Assembly: GCF_000308495.1 (NCBI RefSeq)
Contig: NZ_BAFU01000053.1
Span: 111,866-175,865 of the forward strand
Length of the DNA stretch: 64,000 nt
Source: Nocardia brevicatena NBRC 12119
GTDB taxonomy: Bacteria; Actinomycetota; Actinomycetes; Mycobacteriales; Mycobacteriaceae
Direction: 5' to 3'
Shown: positions 8,901 to 18,201 of the stretch, piece by piece
Layout of the letters: each line of letters starts with the position of its first letter
Numbering within the stretch: position 1 is the stretch's first letter
The notes under the pieces: model-generated
Seen by the model: only the letters and a program-made list of their open reading frames with translations
Told to the model about the DNA's origin: nothing
The model's database searches: none
Program-made: the position numbers and the translations under genes

Positions 8901-8944
8901 GGTTAATTGATTAGCGCAAACAACTGAACTATGGTTAATTAGCG
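8901..8944. promoter_or_regulatory. TTAATT repeat operator between MFS and MarR genes
   Basis: GGTTAATTGATTAGCG at 8901-8916 and GGTTAATTAGCG at 8933-8944 form a direct repeat of AT-rich near-palindromes in otherwise GC-rich DNA, with a further AACTAATT just downstream. The site lies in the divergent promoter region and is the natural binding candidate for the MarR protein encoded from 8973. Confidence 0.5.
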
Positions 8945-8972
8945 AAGGAAACTAATTCCCCTTGGAGTCACC

Positions 8973-9464
8973 GTGCCCATCTCCTCCGATACCGCGCAGA
9001 ATCTACTCGGCGAGCTGTTTCTGGTCAGCCGAGCGCTTCGCGCTACCTTGGCCCACACGGACGCGGGCCAACTCCTGCCGGGCGGTCTCGGTGTCCTCAG
9101 CACCCTTGATACCGCGGGCCCCTGCCGTCAGGTCGACCTCGCGGCCGGTCTCCGTATCACGCCGTCGGCAATGAGCCGACATATCACCGAACTGGCCGCT
9201 GCCGGCTACATCAGCCGGCAGGCCGACCCCAGCGACGGCCGCGCCACCCTCGTTCAGGTCACCCCTGAGGGCCGCGACCTCCTATACCGCGTCCGGGACT
9301 TCCACACCCGGCACCTGCAGGAAACCCTGACCGACTGGACCGAGGAGGAGGCAGAACAGGCGTACCGGTTCGTTTGCCGGCTCCGGAGCTCCCTCAACTC
9401 TCGAACTCGCTGTGGCGCAGCGGACGAGAATCAGCAGATTTCGAAAGTGAGAACCGATGTCTGA
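8973..9464 (+). CDS. MarR family transcriptional regulator
   Basis: The 163-residue protein shows a MarR winged helix: QVDLAAGLRITPSAMSRHITELAAAGYI as helix-turn-helix, and RQADPSDGRATLVQVTPEG as wing. GTG 8973 follows TTGGAG at usable spacing. The 3' end overlaps the start of the large MFS gene by eight bases, so the two are translationally coupled in one operon. It probably senses a drug-like ligand and represses the pumps on both sides, as is common for MarR-MFS pairs. Confidence 0.87.
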   Translation: MPISSDTAQNLLGELFLVSRALRATLAHTDAGQLLPGGLGVLSTLDTAGPCRQVDLAAGLRITPSAMSRHITELAAAGYISRQADPSDGRATLVQVTPEGRDLLYRVRDFHTRHLQETLTDWTEEEAEQAYRFVCRLRSSLNSRTRCGAADENQQISKVRTDV

Positions 9465-12042
9465 TACCGAGGCGCCCGCCTCTCGCGATCCGCTCGTCAT
9501 GAGCCATCGCGAAATCCTGGAAGCGATGACCGGGCTGTTGGCCGCGCTGTTCACCGCGCTGCTCAGCACCACGATCGTCGCCAACGCCCTGCCCACCATC
9601 ATCGCCGATCTGCAGGGCTCACAGACGGCCTATGCCTGGGTCATCACCACCGCGCTACTGACCAACGCGGCCTCGACCCCGATCTGGGGCAAGCTCGCCG
9701 ACCTGTTCAACAAGAAGACGCTGGTCCAGACGAGCATCGTCATCTTCGTCGTGGGCTCGGTGATCGCCGGTCTCGCGCACAATGTGGCCCTACTGCTCGC
9801 CGCCCGCGCCCTGCAGGGTGTCGGTATGGGCGGTCTGACCGCATTGGTCGTCGCAATCATCGGCAGCATCATCCCCCCGCGGGAACGCGGACGCTACTCG
9901 GGCTATATGGGCGCGGTGATGGCGGTGTCCATGACCGGCGGACCGATTCTCGGCGGCGTCATCGTGGACAGTCCGCTGGGCTGGCGCTGGTGCTTCTACA
10001 TCTGCGTCCCGCTGGCCGTGATCGCGCTGCTCCTGCTGCAGCACACCCTGCGCCTGCCGACCACCCGCAAAAAGAACGTGTCGATCGACTGGCTCGGCGC
10101 CACCCTGCTCACCGCGGGTGTGTCCGTGCTCCTGATCTGGGTCTCGTTCGCGGGTAAGGCCGGATACTACGAGTGGTTCTCCACCGAGTCCGCGCTGTAT
10201 GTCGGCGGTGGTGTCCTGCTGCTGGCGGCGACCGTGGTGGTCGAGGCCCTCGTCAAGGACCCGGTCATCCCGCTGAAGATCGTCACCGAACGCACCACCG
10301 CCCTGGCGATCATCGCCTCGGTCGCCGTCGGTGTCGGCATGTTCGGCGCCACCACCTTCCTGGGCCAGTACTTCCAGACGGCGCGTGGATACTCCCCGAC
10401 CGCCGCAGGCCTGCTGTCGACGCCGATGGTGGCCGGTATGCTCGTTTCCTCGGTGATCTCCGGTGCGCTGATCACCAGGTTCGGCAAGTGGAAGAGGTTC
10501 GTGGTCGGCGGTGCCGCGCTGTTGGTCGTGGGTTTCGCCCTGCTGTCCACCGTGGACCATGCCACCCATATGTGGCTGATCGGCGCCTTCATCACCGTGA
10601 CCGGCGCGGGTGTCGGCATGATGATGCAGAACCTGGTGCTGGCCGTGCAGAACACGGTGAGTGTGCAGAACATCGGCGCTGCATCCAGCAGTGTCGCCTT
10701 CTTCCGCACCTTCGGCGGTGCCATCGGCGTCTCCGTGCTGGGCTCGGTCCTGGCCACCCGGGTGAGCGAACTGTCGACCGCCCGATTCGCCGAACTCGGG
10801 ATCCACACCACCTCGTCCGGCGGCGCCAACCTCAACCTCGCCGCGCTGCCCGCACCGATCGCCGAGATCGTCCGCTTCGCCTACGGCGACGCGACCGGAC
10901 GTATCTTCCTCATCGCGGCGGTGGCGACGGCGGTGGCGTTCATCGCCGCGACCCTGCTGCCGAACCGGCCGCTGCGGCGCACGATCGATATCGAACCGGC
11001 GGCCGATCCCACCGCGGCGGCCCATATGGAGTCGAAGGAGGAGATCCCCGACGATCTCGCCGAGCTCGACACCATGGTCGCCGCCGGCGCCGGCTCATCG
11101 GGTCGGGACCAGGAACGGGTGTGGGAGGACACCCCGCAGGTACGGCCCGAACCAGTTCCGGTCGGTGTGATGGCGGGGCACATCCCGGCCGAACGGAACG
11201 GACACGGCGCGTACGGGGCCGCGGCTCCGGCGCCCGCCCTGTCGATCGCCGAGTTCTCCGGGGCCGACCTCGACGGTGGGTCGCTCGGAGGCCGTATCGG
11301 ACGCGACGATGGCCGGCCCGTGCCGGGTGCCGCGCTGACGCTGATCGACCAGCACGGCCATCAGGTCGCGCGGGCAACCGGGACCCCGGACGGCGGCTAT
11401 ACGATCGGCGCGCCTCGGGCGGGCAGCTATGTGCTGATCGTCTCGGCGCCGGGGCATCAGCCCACGGCTGTCAATGTGGCGCTGGCGCAGCAGCCGCAGC
11501 AGCTGGATCTCACCCTGACCGGGCTCGGCGAGCTGTCGGGTGTGGTCCGGTCGGCCCGCGGCGGTGAGCCGCTCGCCGGCGCGACCGTCACGGTGACCGA
11601 CCAGCGCGGCGAGGTCGTCGGGTCCGCCGCCTCGGCGGGCGACGGGGCCTATGTCTGCCACGGCGTGGTCCCGGGCATCTACACCCTGGTGGCCGTCGCC
11701 GACCATATGCGGCCCAGCGCCACCACCCTCACCGTTCCGGACAGCGGTCTGCTGCGGCGCGATATCGAGCTGACCCCGATGGCCGTGCTCACCGGGTCGG
11801 CTCGGGCCGACGGCGGACGGGCGGTGCAGGACATCCAGATCACAGTGCTCGACGCGGCCGGCGATGTGACCGCCACGGCACGAACCGACGAGAACGGGCG
11901 CTACGTCGTGACCGATCTGCCCGAAGGGCAGTACACGATCGTCGCCCGCGGCTATCCACCGGTTACCGGGCAGGTCACCGTATCCGGTGACGAAGCCGGG
12001 TACGACGTGCGACTCGGCTATGGGACGGAGGACCGTTCATGA
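9457..12042 (+). CDS. MFS transporter with three C-terminal carboxypeptidase-regulatory-like domains
   Basis: The 861-residue protein joins a DHA2-type MFS transporter (about residues 20-515, 14 TM; LLSTTIVANALPTI in TM1, GKLADLFNKK loop, motif C MTGGPILGGVIV) to a linker and three tandem beta-sandwich repeats of the carboxypeptidase-regulatory type. These lie at roughly 612-690, 695-775 and 780-855, each ending in a GxYxLxVxAxG-like strand (GSYVLIVSAPGHQP, GIYTLVAVADHM, GQYTIVARGYPP). Ordinary DHA2 pumps end near 500-550 residues. The tail may bind cell-envelope material or a partner. The next gene starts within an ATGA overlap and carries the same type of repeat, suggesting that the two proteins work together. 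Confidence 0.88.
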   Translation: MSDTEAPASRDPLVMSHREILEAMTGLLAALFTALLSTTIVANALPTIIADLQGSQTAYAWVITTALLTNAASTPIWGKLADLFNKKTLVQTSIVIFVVGSVIAGLAHNVALLLAARALQGVGMGGLTALVVAIIGSIIPPRERGRYSGYMGAVMAVSMTGGPILGGVIVDSPLGWRWCFYICVPLAVIALLLLQHTLRLPTTRKKNVSIDWLGATLLTAGVSVLLIWVSFAGKAGYYEWFSTESALYVGGGVLLLAATVVVEALVKDPVIPLKIVTERTTALAIIASVAVGVGMFGATTFLGQYFQTARGYSPTAAGLLSTPMVAGMLVSSVISGALITRFGKWKRFVVGGAALLVVGFALLSTVDHATHMWLIGAFITVTGAGVGMMMQNLVLAVQNTVSVQNIGAASSSVAFFRTFGGAIGVSVLGSVLATRVSELSTARFAELGIHTTSSGGANLNLAALPAPIAEIVRFAYGDATGRIFLIAAVATAVAFIAATLLPNRPLRRTIDIEPAADPTAAAHMESKEEIPDDLAELDTMVAAGAGSSGRDQERVWEDTPQVRPEPVPVGVMAGHIPAERNGHGAYGAAAPAPALSIAEFSGADLDGGSLGGRIGRDDGRPVPGAALTLIDQHGHQVARATGTPDGGYTIGAPRAGSYVLIVSAPGHQPTAVNVALAQQPQQLDLTLTGLGELSGVVRSARGGEPLAGATVTVTDQRGEVVGSAASAGDGAYVCHGVVPGIYTLVAVADHMRPSATTLTVPDSGLLRRDIELTPMAVLTGSARADGGRAVQDIQITVLDAAGDVTATARTDENGRYVVTDLPEGQYTIVARGYPPVTGQVTVSGDEAGYDVRLGYGTEDRS

Positions 12043-12860
12043 CCGGATTGACCGCCTACGTGCGCAGCACCGAGGGCTGGCCGGTACCGAACGCGGTGTT
12101 GACCGTGACGGACATGAGAGGACGCCAGATCGGGCGCGCGATCGCCGAGGAGACCGGCGTGGTGACCACAGAGCCACTGCCGCCGGGTTTCCACACCGCG
12201 GTGTTCACCGCCCCGGGGTATCAGCCGCTGGCACGGACCGTCCAGATCTCCTCGACGGGAGCGGGATCGCTCGGTGATATCACGCTCGTATCCATGGTGG
12301 GCACGGTCGCGCTGCCGCCGCCCGGTCCGTGGACGATCGACCCGGTGCACTCGACGGTGATCGCCACCGCACGCCACCTGGGTATCGCGAGTATCAAGGC
12401 CCGTTTCGCCGAGGTGAGTGGGCGGCTCGATATCGCCGAGCCGTTCGAGCGGTCCTGCGGCCACGCCGAGATCAAAGCGGCCAGTATCGATACCGGTATC
12501 TCGATGCGCGACAACCACCTGCGTTCGGCAGAGTTCCTGGATGTCGAGAGTTATCCGCTGATCTCCTTCACCAGCGACGGGATGCGTCGCACCGGCGGTG
12601 ACACCTGGGTGATGCCCGGCGAGCTGAACCTGCACGGGCAGCGTCGCCCGATCGATCTCGAGCTGATCTACGGTGGTTTCGGACCGGATCCGTGGGGTGG
12701 TATTCGCGCCGCCTTCCACGCCGAGACACTCCTGCACCGCAATGACTTCGCGATCGACTACAACGCGGTGGTGCGTGCGGGGGTGGCCGCCGTCGGTACC
12801 ACGGTCAAGCTCGAACTGGATATCGAAGTAGTGCAGGGGGAGCAGCTCCCGGCGATGTAG
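12039..12860 (+). CDS. YceI family protein with N-terminal carboxypeptidase-regulatory-like domain
   Basis: The 273-residue protein has an N-terminal repeat (about 1-85, GWPVPNAVLTVTD to GFHTAVFTAPGYQP) like those ending the preceding MFS protein. A YceI lipocalin-like domain follows (about 95-270): WTIDPVHSTVIATARHLGI, SIDTGISMRDNHLRSAEFLD, SYPLISFTSDG and LNLHGQRRPIDLEL. YceI domains bind polyisoprenoid-like lipids in a beta barrel. No signal peptide is present, so location is unclear. It overlaps the MFS stop by ATGA and must be co-translated. A role in handling lipophilic substrates with the pump is an inference. Confidence 0.87.
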   Translation: MTGLTAYVRSTEGWPVPNAVLTVTDMRGRQIGRAIAEETGVVTTEPLPPGFHTAVFTAPGYQPLARTVQISSTGAGSLGDITLVSMVGTVALPPPGPWTIDPVHSTVIATARHLGIASIKARFAEVSGRLDIAEPFERSCGHAEIKAASIDTGISMRDNHLRSAEFLDVESYPLISFTSDGMRRTGGDTWVMPGELNLHGQRRPIDLELIYGGFGPDPWGGIRAAFHAETLLHRNDFAIDYNAVVRAGVAAVGTTVKLELDIEVVQGEQLPAM

Positions 12861-12867
12861 GCCCGAC

Positions 12868-12929
12868 GACGAACCGGCCTTGCCCGGCCTTCCGACCCGT
12901 TCGGACAGGCGGAGCAGGGCCGGTTCGTC
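12868..12929 (+). terminator. Long-stem hairpin after the MarR-MFS-YceI operon
   Basis: GACGAACCGGCC (12868-12879) pairs perfectly with GGCCGGTTCGTC (12918-12929) across a 38-base loop that itself can fold. It begins eight bases after the YceI stop, a position expected for an operon terminator. It lacks a U-tract. Confidence 0.5.
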
Positions 12930-12946
12930 ATATGTGGCGACCTCCT

Positions 12947-12971
12947 GTTCGGAGAGCTCGCACCGGGGTAG
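12947..12971 (+). promoter_or_regulatory. SigB/SigF-type promoter before Mn-catalase remnant
   Basis: GTTC, 15 bases, then GGGTAG fits the GTTT-N15-17-GGGTA pattern of actinobacterial general-stress sigma factors, with one mismatch in the -35. It lies 40 bases before the catalase ATG. Mn-catalases are known stress genes, which fits. Confidence 0.45.
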
Positions 12972-13011
12972 GTCGCCGGCGTTTGCCCCGACGACCATCC
13001 AGAGGTGCGCG

Positions 13012-13607
13012 ATGTTCATCCACAACAAGGATCTGCAGTTCGACGTGCGTGTGAGCCGGCCCGACCCACGGTTCGCCACGCTGTTGCAAGGACAGTTCGG
13101 TGGCGTCAACGGTGAGCTCGAGGCAGCGATGCAGTACTTCGGTCGGGCATTCGTGCTGCGGCGCAGGCACCCGAAGATGTACGTGCGACCGGATGCCGGT
13201 GGTGGCCAGTGCCGACGGCCGGGAACAGGCCATTCACCAGGTTGCCACCGACCCGCTGTTCCTCGCGCTGCGCGGTGGCGGCCCCGATGTCGTTCCTGAT
13301 GATCCGCGAGGTCGCGCGTTTCCAACAGTTCACCGCGGCGCTCAACGATCTGCCGGTGAACTTCCCTCCTGGTGTCCTGCCCGGCGACGACCGCTTCCAG
13401 AATCTGGCGTTCACCGTGTCCGACGGGGATTCCGATCGTAGCCCGTGGCACGAGGGGCAGGGACCGTGGCCCGACGGCGTGGAATGGCAGTACGTCGAGG
13501 ACCCGGTTCGCGACTGGCTCGGCACCGAGAAACGGGAGAACCAGGGCGTTACCCGCGAACCCCGAGGGGAGCCCCGCGGTGATGGGAGGCAAGCCGTTCA
13601 CGCATGA
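13012..13607 (+). pseudogene. Manganese catalase, broken by deletions and frameshifts
   Basis: Three pieces of a dimanganese catalase occur in order but in different frames. ATG 13012 (AGAGG leader) gives the N-terminus MFIHNKDLQFDVRVS...NGELEAAMQYF. About 13209-13290 gives a middle piece EQAIHQVATDPLFLALRGGG. About 13286-13540 gives the C-terminal block FLMIREVARFQQFTAALN to GPWPDGVEWQYV. Stretches of roughly 40-50 residues are missing at both joins, removing helices that hold manganese ligands such as those in the TEE-SHLE and AAE-RA motifs. The gene would disproportionate hydrogen peroxide if intact. The general-stress promoter upstream appears preserved. Confidence 0.8.
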
Positions 13608-13672
13608 ACAGCGCAGCCCGGCCTGACGATAGGACAGGCCCACGGCCACCCGTAGGGGGGAGATGAGAACCT

Positions 13673-13927
13673 ATGGACGCGTTGACTTTTCTCCGCCCGG
13701 ACCACGAAGGTGCGCTCGGCATGACCGAGTCGCTCGAGCGTGGCCGCGGCAACAGCGACGCCGAGTTGCAGTCCCGTAATCACCTGGCGACCGGCCTGGT
13801 GATGGTCGCATCCCAGCATGAGGCGGTGGAAGAACAGCTGTTCTGGCCGGCCGTGCGCAAGATACTGTCCGACGGCGACGAACTCGCCGATCGCGCCACA
13901 GGTCAGGAGTACCCGACCAAACGGTGA
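13673..13927 (+). pseudogene. Truncated hemerythrin-like (HHE) protein
   Basis: The 84-codon frame begins MDALTFLRPDHEGALGM and contains SQHEAVEEQLFWPAVRK, the first helices of a hemerythrin HHE domain with metal-ligand candidates His11, His57 and Glu61. Family members have about 150-190 residues with further His/Glu pairs, but this frame stops at EYPTKR before the second half. No continuation was seen in the 40 bases before the following hairpin. It may make a non-functional half domain. It follows the broken catalase at 65 bases and may have shared its promoter. Confidence 0.65.
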
Positions 13928-13964
13928 CATCACCGCGCGCGAGTACCGGCCTCGAGCGTTGCCA

Positions 13965-14002
13965 CGGCCTCCCCCGGAACGGAATCATTCCGAGGGAGGC
14001 CG
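13965..14002. terminator. Bidirectional hairpin between hemerythrin remnant and DUF1360 gene
   Basis: CGGCCTCCC and GGGAGGCCG form a perfect 9-bp stem, and the loop contains an inner GGAAT/ATTCC pair. It stands between convergent transcription units (ends at 13927 and 14080) and can serve both. Confidence 0.65.
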
Positions 14003-14079
14003 CTTTCGAGAACGATGACCGACGAGCCTCGGCGGGAGGACGGGTTCGCCGCTCCGGGCGGGCGAATGCTTCTCTCGGG

Positions 14080-14563
14080 TCAGTGGACCAGAACCGGGTG
14101 CTCGCCTTCGGCGATCTGCTGGGCGATGGCATAGGCCAAGTGCAGGAAGTCGGCCCCGGCCAGGGCGGCGGCCGCGTCCGTCACCATATGCGTCACCCGG
14201 GAGCGAAAACTTGACCGATGGTCAGGGCGGTGATGAGCCAAACATCGAAACAGAACGGACAGCCGAGCAATCCACCGATACTGTGCCCGACACCCTCGCC
14301 GGACTTCGGCTGCTCCGTCACCTCGCCGGGACCACCGTCCCCGGCAGGCCGGGTGAACGGTGCTCGGACCGGCGCGGTGACGGCGCCCTTGGTCACCAGA
14401 CGCGACAGCTTGTGCGCCGCCAGCGCGGTGACGAGCAGGTCACGGACGTTCATGGTGTGCGGCAGCCGCCGATCGGTCAATCCGCCGAGCAGCGTGGCCG
14501 CCGCCACGAGTGTTCCGTAGGCGAGGATCGTCGCCACATAGCCGCCGAGAGGGCGGCTTTCGC

Positions 14564-14567
<4 letters not shown>
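14080..14567 (-). pseudogene. DUF1360 membrane protein gene with single-base frameshift
   Basis: ATG 14567 overlaps the alcohol dehydrogenase stop (ATGA). The frame gives a DUF1360 protein: SESRPLGGYVATILAYGTL, MNVRDLLVTALAAHKLSRLVTKGAVTAPVRAPF (written here as family landmarks), then GCPFCFDVWLITALTIGQVFAP. It then stops at 14193. The expected C-terminus continues in the next frame as RVTHMVTDAAAALAGADFLH to HPVLVH, ending at 14080. Restoring one base in the CCC/GGG run near 14197 would rebuild about 162 residues. This is either a true one-base loss or a sequencing error in a homopolymer. DUF1360 proteins are small membrane proteins of unknown role found in stress loci. Confidence 0.7.
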
Positions 14568-15732
<1,165 letters not shown>

Positions 15733-15736
<4 letters not shown>

Positions 15737-16260
15737 TCCTCCTGGTCCGTCGAGTGGCCGCGCGCGCTCGGGTTGTGCTCGAGCGTGGGTGCTTCCCCGG
15801 TCTGCAGCAACGCGCGTGCCCGATAGAGCGCCGTGAACGCCGCCGCACCGGTGAGTAGATTCGGCGCCGGCGTCATCGCCCGGATGGTCACCTCGGTGCC
15901 CAGGTCATGGGGGGCGTCGGCGAAGCCGATCGCGATCTCCGCGATATCGGGGTCGGCGGCGTCGACGAACCGCAGTCCGTTCTCCTCCACGACGGAGGTG
16001 CTCTCCCAGGTGACCGGGTGCTCGCTCTCGGGAGCGAACGTCCACTCGAGGTGATCGGGTTCGGTCGGGTGGATCTCGGCGATCCCGTCGAGTGTTCGGG
16101 CCAGGTTTTCGGGTTCGCGCCAGAAGCGCTCGACCTCGGGCCGGGGGCGTTCGATGGTCATCGTCTGGTGGCTCGAACTGCTCGAGCCCCTGCCGACCAC
16201 ACCGGCCACTTTGCCGACCAGCGTGGCCAGTTGCTCCTTCGCCTTGTCCATGTAGTGCAT
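15733..16260 (-). CDS. SRPBCC family protein
   Basis: The 175-residue protein has the cyclase/dehydrase (SRPBCC) pattern in its middle: TIERPRPEVERFWREPENLARTL, then HLEWTF and TEVTIRAMTPAP. This is a helix-grip fold that binds hydrophobic ligands. The N-terminal helix (HYMDKAKEQLATLVGKVAGVV) is typical of the stress-locus members. ATG 16260 follows AAGGGA; a GTG at 16290 is an alternative. It is the first gene of the operon leading to the alcohol dehydrogenase, with an ATGA overlap at its end. Ligand unknown. Confidence 0.8.
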
Positions 16261-16322
16261 CGCGTATCCCTTCGAACGAGGATCCGACACCGTGACAGCT
16301 TGGCGGGTGGTTCGGTTCGGCA

Positions 16323-16347
16323 GTACCCGACAGGGCCGAGGACAAAC
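16323..16347 (-). promoter_or_regulatory. SigB/SigF-type promoter for SRPBCC-dehydrogenase-DUF1360 operon
   Basis: On the minus strand GTTT, a 15-base spacer and GGGTAC match the general-stress sigma consensus. It lies 63 bases before ATG 16260. The facing gene has its own similar promoter 26 bases away. Confidence 0.55.
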
Positions 16348-16372
16348 GGGCTCTCCGGTATCCGGCGTGGGT

Positions 16373-16397
16373 GTTTCCGCACGGTTCCACGGGGTAA
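16373..16397 (+). promoter_or_regulatory. SigB/SigF-type promoter for WGxxGxxG gene
   Basis: GTTT, 15 bases and GGGTAA lie 35 bases before the GTG at 16432. The spacing is the same as in the divergent promoter at 16323-16347. Confidence 0.5.
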
Positions 16398-16431
16398 AGC
16401 GGCAGCGTCAACGAGGAAAGGAGTGAAGAAC

Positions 16432-16698
16432 GTGCGCAAAACCATCGCGGTTTCATTTACGGCCCTCGTTATCACGTTGGGCGGAGTGGGCGCGGCGGAA
16501 GCGACTCCTGCCTATCCATCGGAGCACCTTGCCCAGGTGGCCCAGACCATGGACAACCACGACGACCACGAGAGTGACAAGACCGGGCTCTGGGGTTTGC
16601 TCGGTCTGCTCGGACTAGGAGGGTTGGCCGGGCTGATGCGCCGGAACCAACCCCGGTCTGTGGGGACTGCGCCCGGAGTACCCCCTCGGCAGCCCTGA
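16432..16698 (+). CDS. Small secreted/anchored WGxxGxxG-type protein
   Basis: The 88-residue protein starts with a signal peptide (RKTIAVSFTALVITLGGVGAAEATP). After an acidic His/Asp linker it carries WGLLGLLGLGGLAGLMRR, the short hydrophobic WGxxGxxG motif followed by arginines found in small cell-surface proteins. The motif may act as a membrane anchor or sorting signal. GTG 16432 follows AAAGGAG at eight bases. It has a SigB/SigF-like promoter and ends at a 42-bp perfect palindrome. Function unknown. Confidence 0.72.
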   Translation: MRKTIAVSFTALVITLGGVGAAEATPAYPSEHLAQVAQTMDNHDDHESDKTGLWGLLGLLGLGGLAGLMRRNQPRSVGTAPGVPPRQP

Positions 16699-16706
16699 TC
16701 TTTCTT

Positions 16707-16748
16707 CGAGATGTTGGTGCTCGGTGATCACCGAGCACCAACATCTCG
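16707..16748. terminator. 42-bp perfect palindrome, bidirectional terminator
   Basis: The two 21-bp arms (first arm begins CGAGATGTTGGTGCTC) are perfect complements with no unpaired centre, so the RNA could form about a 19-bp stem with a minimal loop. It lies 8 bases after the WGxxGxxG stop and 10 bases from the stop of the convergent cation transporter, serving both. The length and perfection are unusual for a terminator. Confidence 0.7.
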
Positions 16749-16758
16749 TTCATTCGGG

Positions 16759-17655
16759 TCACTCGGGTCCCGATACGGTCAACACCGTATCGGCGATGTG
16801 TCGGTTGTGCTCGAGTTCACCTTCGAGCCTGCGCAGTGTCGGCGCGATCCGAGACTCCACCAGATCGCCGGTGAGGTCGACGCCCGCCACCAGAGACACC
16901 TGCTTCGGCCCGACGTATTCGAGTCGCGCGAACCGCACCGCCGCCACCTCCGGCATGGCCTCGATCTGCCGCACCACGGCCTGCCGGATAGCCGGCGATG
17001 CGGGCTCCCCGGCCAGAAATCGCCGGTTACGGTCGATGAGTACCACGGCGATCACGCCGAGTAGGACGCCGACCAGTATCGACCCCAGCGCGTCCCACAT
17101 TGCCGCCCCGGTGAGCTGGTGCAGCCCTAATCCGGCAAAGGCGATGACGATACCGAGCAACGCCGCGCTGTCCTCGGCGAACACCGCCCGCAAGGTCGGG
17201 TCCGAGGTCTCCAGGACGTAATCGAGCACATCGCGGTCGTAGGTTTCGGCCTCGTCCCGAAGTTGCCGGGTAGCCCGCATCCACGATGTACCCTCCAACA
17301 CGAACGAGACCGCGAGCACGAGATAGGCGAGGGCGTACCCCTCCTGTGTCTCGTTCCCGTGCAGCAATTCGGTGATGCCGTGCCAGACCGATACGGTGGC
17401 GCCCGCGACGAACAGGCCGACCGCGGCCGGCAGCGACCAGACATAGGCCTCTCGCCCGTACCCCAGGGGATGGTCGAGATCGGCCGGGCGCACACTTCGG
17501 CGGTTCGCGGTCAGCAGGAAGATCTGGTTGCCGGTATCGGCCCAGGAGTGCACGGCCTCGGCGAGCATGGACGCCGAGCCGGAGACCGTCGCGGCAATGG
17601 TTTTCGCGACCGCGATGGCGACGTTCGCGGTGAAGGCGATGAGCACGGTGCGCAT
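16759..17655 (-). CDS. Cation diffusion facilitator transporter
   Basis: The 298-residue membrane protein is a CDF family exporter of divalent cations (zinc, iron, manganese or cobalt). It shows the first metal-site pattern AEAVHSWADTGNQ (His and Asp in TM2), PLGYGREAYVWSL, the second site region AVFAEDSAALLGIVIAFAGL, and a soluble C-terminal domain ending in EGELEHNRHIADTVL. ATG 17655 follows GGGGAGAGT. An in-frame longer start at 17745 adds 30 non-conserved residues. It lies downstream of the DUF2795 gene and could be read from that gene's stress promoter. Metal preference cannot be told. Confidence 0.83.
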   Translation of the reverse strand: MRTVLIAFTANVAIAVAKTIAATVSGSASMLAEAVHSWADTGNQIFLLTANRRSVRPADLDHPLGYGREAYVWSLPAAVGLFVAGATVSVWHGITELLHGNETQEGYALAYLVLAVSFVLEGTSWMRATRQLRDEAETYDRDVLDYVLETSDPTLRAVFAEDSAALLGIVIAFAGLGLHQLTGAAMWDALGSILVGVLLGVIAVVLIDRNRRFLAGEPASPAIRQAVVRQIEAMPEVAAVRFARLEYVGPKQVSLVAGVDLTGDLVESRIAPTLRRLEGELEHNRHIADTVLTVSGPE

Positions 17656-17760
17656 ACTCTCCCCGCCCTGCTCCCGGCGGGATTCCGGAGCGGGATGGGC
17701 CGCTGCCCGCACCTTCGCGAGAACGGTTCGGTGCCCGACAGCCATTACGGCCCGGCCGTA

Positions 17761-18078
17761 TCAGCTGTCGCGATTTTCGCCGAGCTCATCGGCGATGGGA
17801 TGGCCGGAGATCTCCTTCTCCTGCTCGGCCAGGCCCGGATGGGTATGTGTACGCCGCCGGCCCGCCCGGTCCGCCGGTGACCGCTGCGGGTCCAGGTTCA
17901 CCGATTGCAGGACTTCGCCCACATTGGTATAGGACTCGGGCGGAATCGCGTTCAACGCGCGCACCGTATCGTCGTCGGCGCCCGCCCGCGTCGCGCAGCG
18001 CACCAGATTCGCTTTTTCGGCCGGGAAATCCGCGATAGAGAGTGCCTGCCGGACTCGATCGGCATCGGTTGCCACCAT
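17761..18078 (-). CDS. DUF2795 domain protein
   Basis: The 105-residue protein has a DUF2795 core (about residues 8-65: ALSIADFPAEKANLVRCATR, then DTVRALNAIPPESYTNVGEV), a small helical domain common in actinobacteria and often linked with stress genes. The C-terminal 40 residues are charged and probably disordered. ATG 18078 has a clear AGGAGGTACGTCG leader. A GTTT-N15-GGGTAT promoter lies 48 bases upstream. Function unknown. Confidence 0.82.
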   Translation of the reverse strand: MVATDADRVRQALSIADFPAEKANLVRCATRAGADDDTVRALNAIPPESYTNVGEVLQSVNLDPQRSPADRAGRRRTHTHPGLAEQEKEISGHPIADELGENRDS

Positions 18079-18125
18079 CGACGTACCTCCTCGTTCATGC
18101 GGACAGGCGAACTCGCCACGTCGCG

Positions 18126-18150
18126 ATACCCGCCGCGGGACGCGACAAAC
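18126..18150 (-). promoter_or_regulatory. SigB/SigF-type promoter for DUF2795 gene
   Basis: On the minus strand GTTT-N15-GGGTAT is a full match to the actinobacterial general-stress sigma consensus, 48 bases before ATG 18078. Confidence 0.62.
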
Positions 18151-18167
18151 CCGTGCCGCGGTCGTCC

Positions 18168-18192
18168 GTTTGCGCGGCCGGGGCCCGGGTAG
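18168..18192 (+). promoter_or_regulatory. SigB/SigF-type promoter for phosphoribosyltransferase-esterase gene
   Basis: GTTT-N15-GGGTAG ends only 9 bases before ATG 18202, so the transcript would be nearly leaderless. It faces the DUF2795 promoter. Confidence 0.5.
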
Positions 18193-18201
18193 GGCGGTGG
18201 T

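Noticed and set aside
12018-13649. Very long minus-strand frame antisense to the YceI and Mn-catalase region
   Set aside because: It mirrors the plus-strand YceI gene, which has clear family motifs; the antisense product has no recognisable domain. Its protein-like piece near 12880-12960 coincides with a hairpin.
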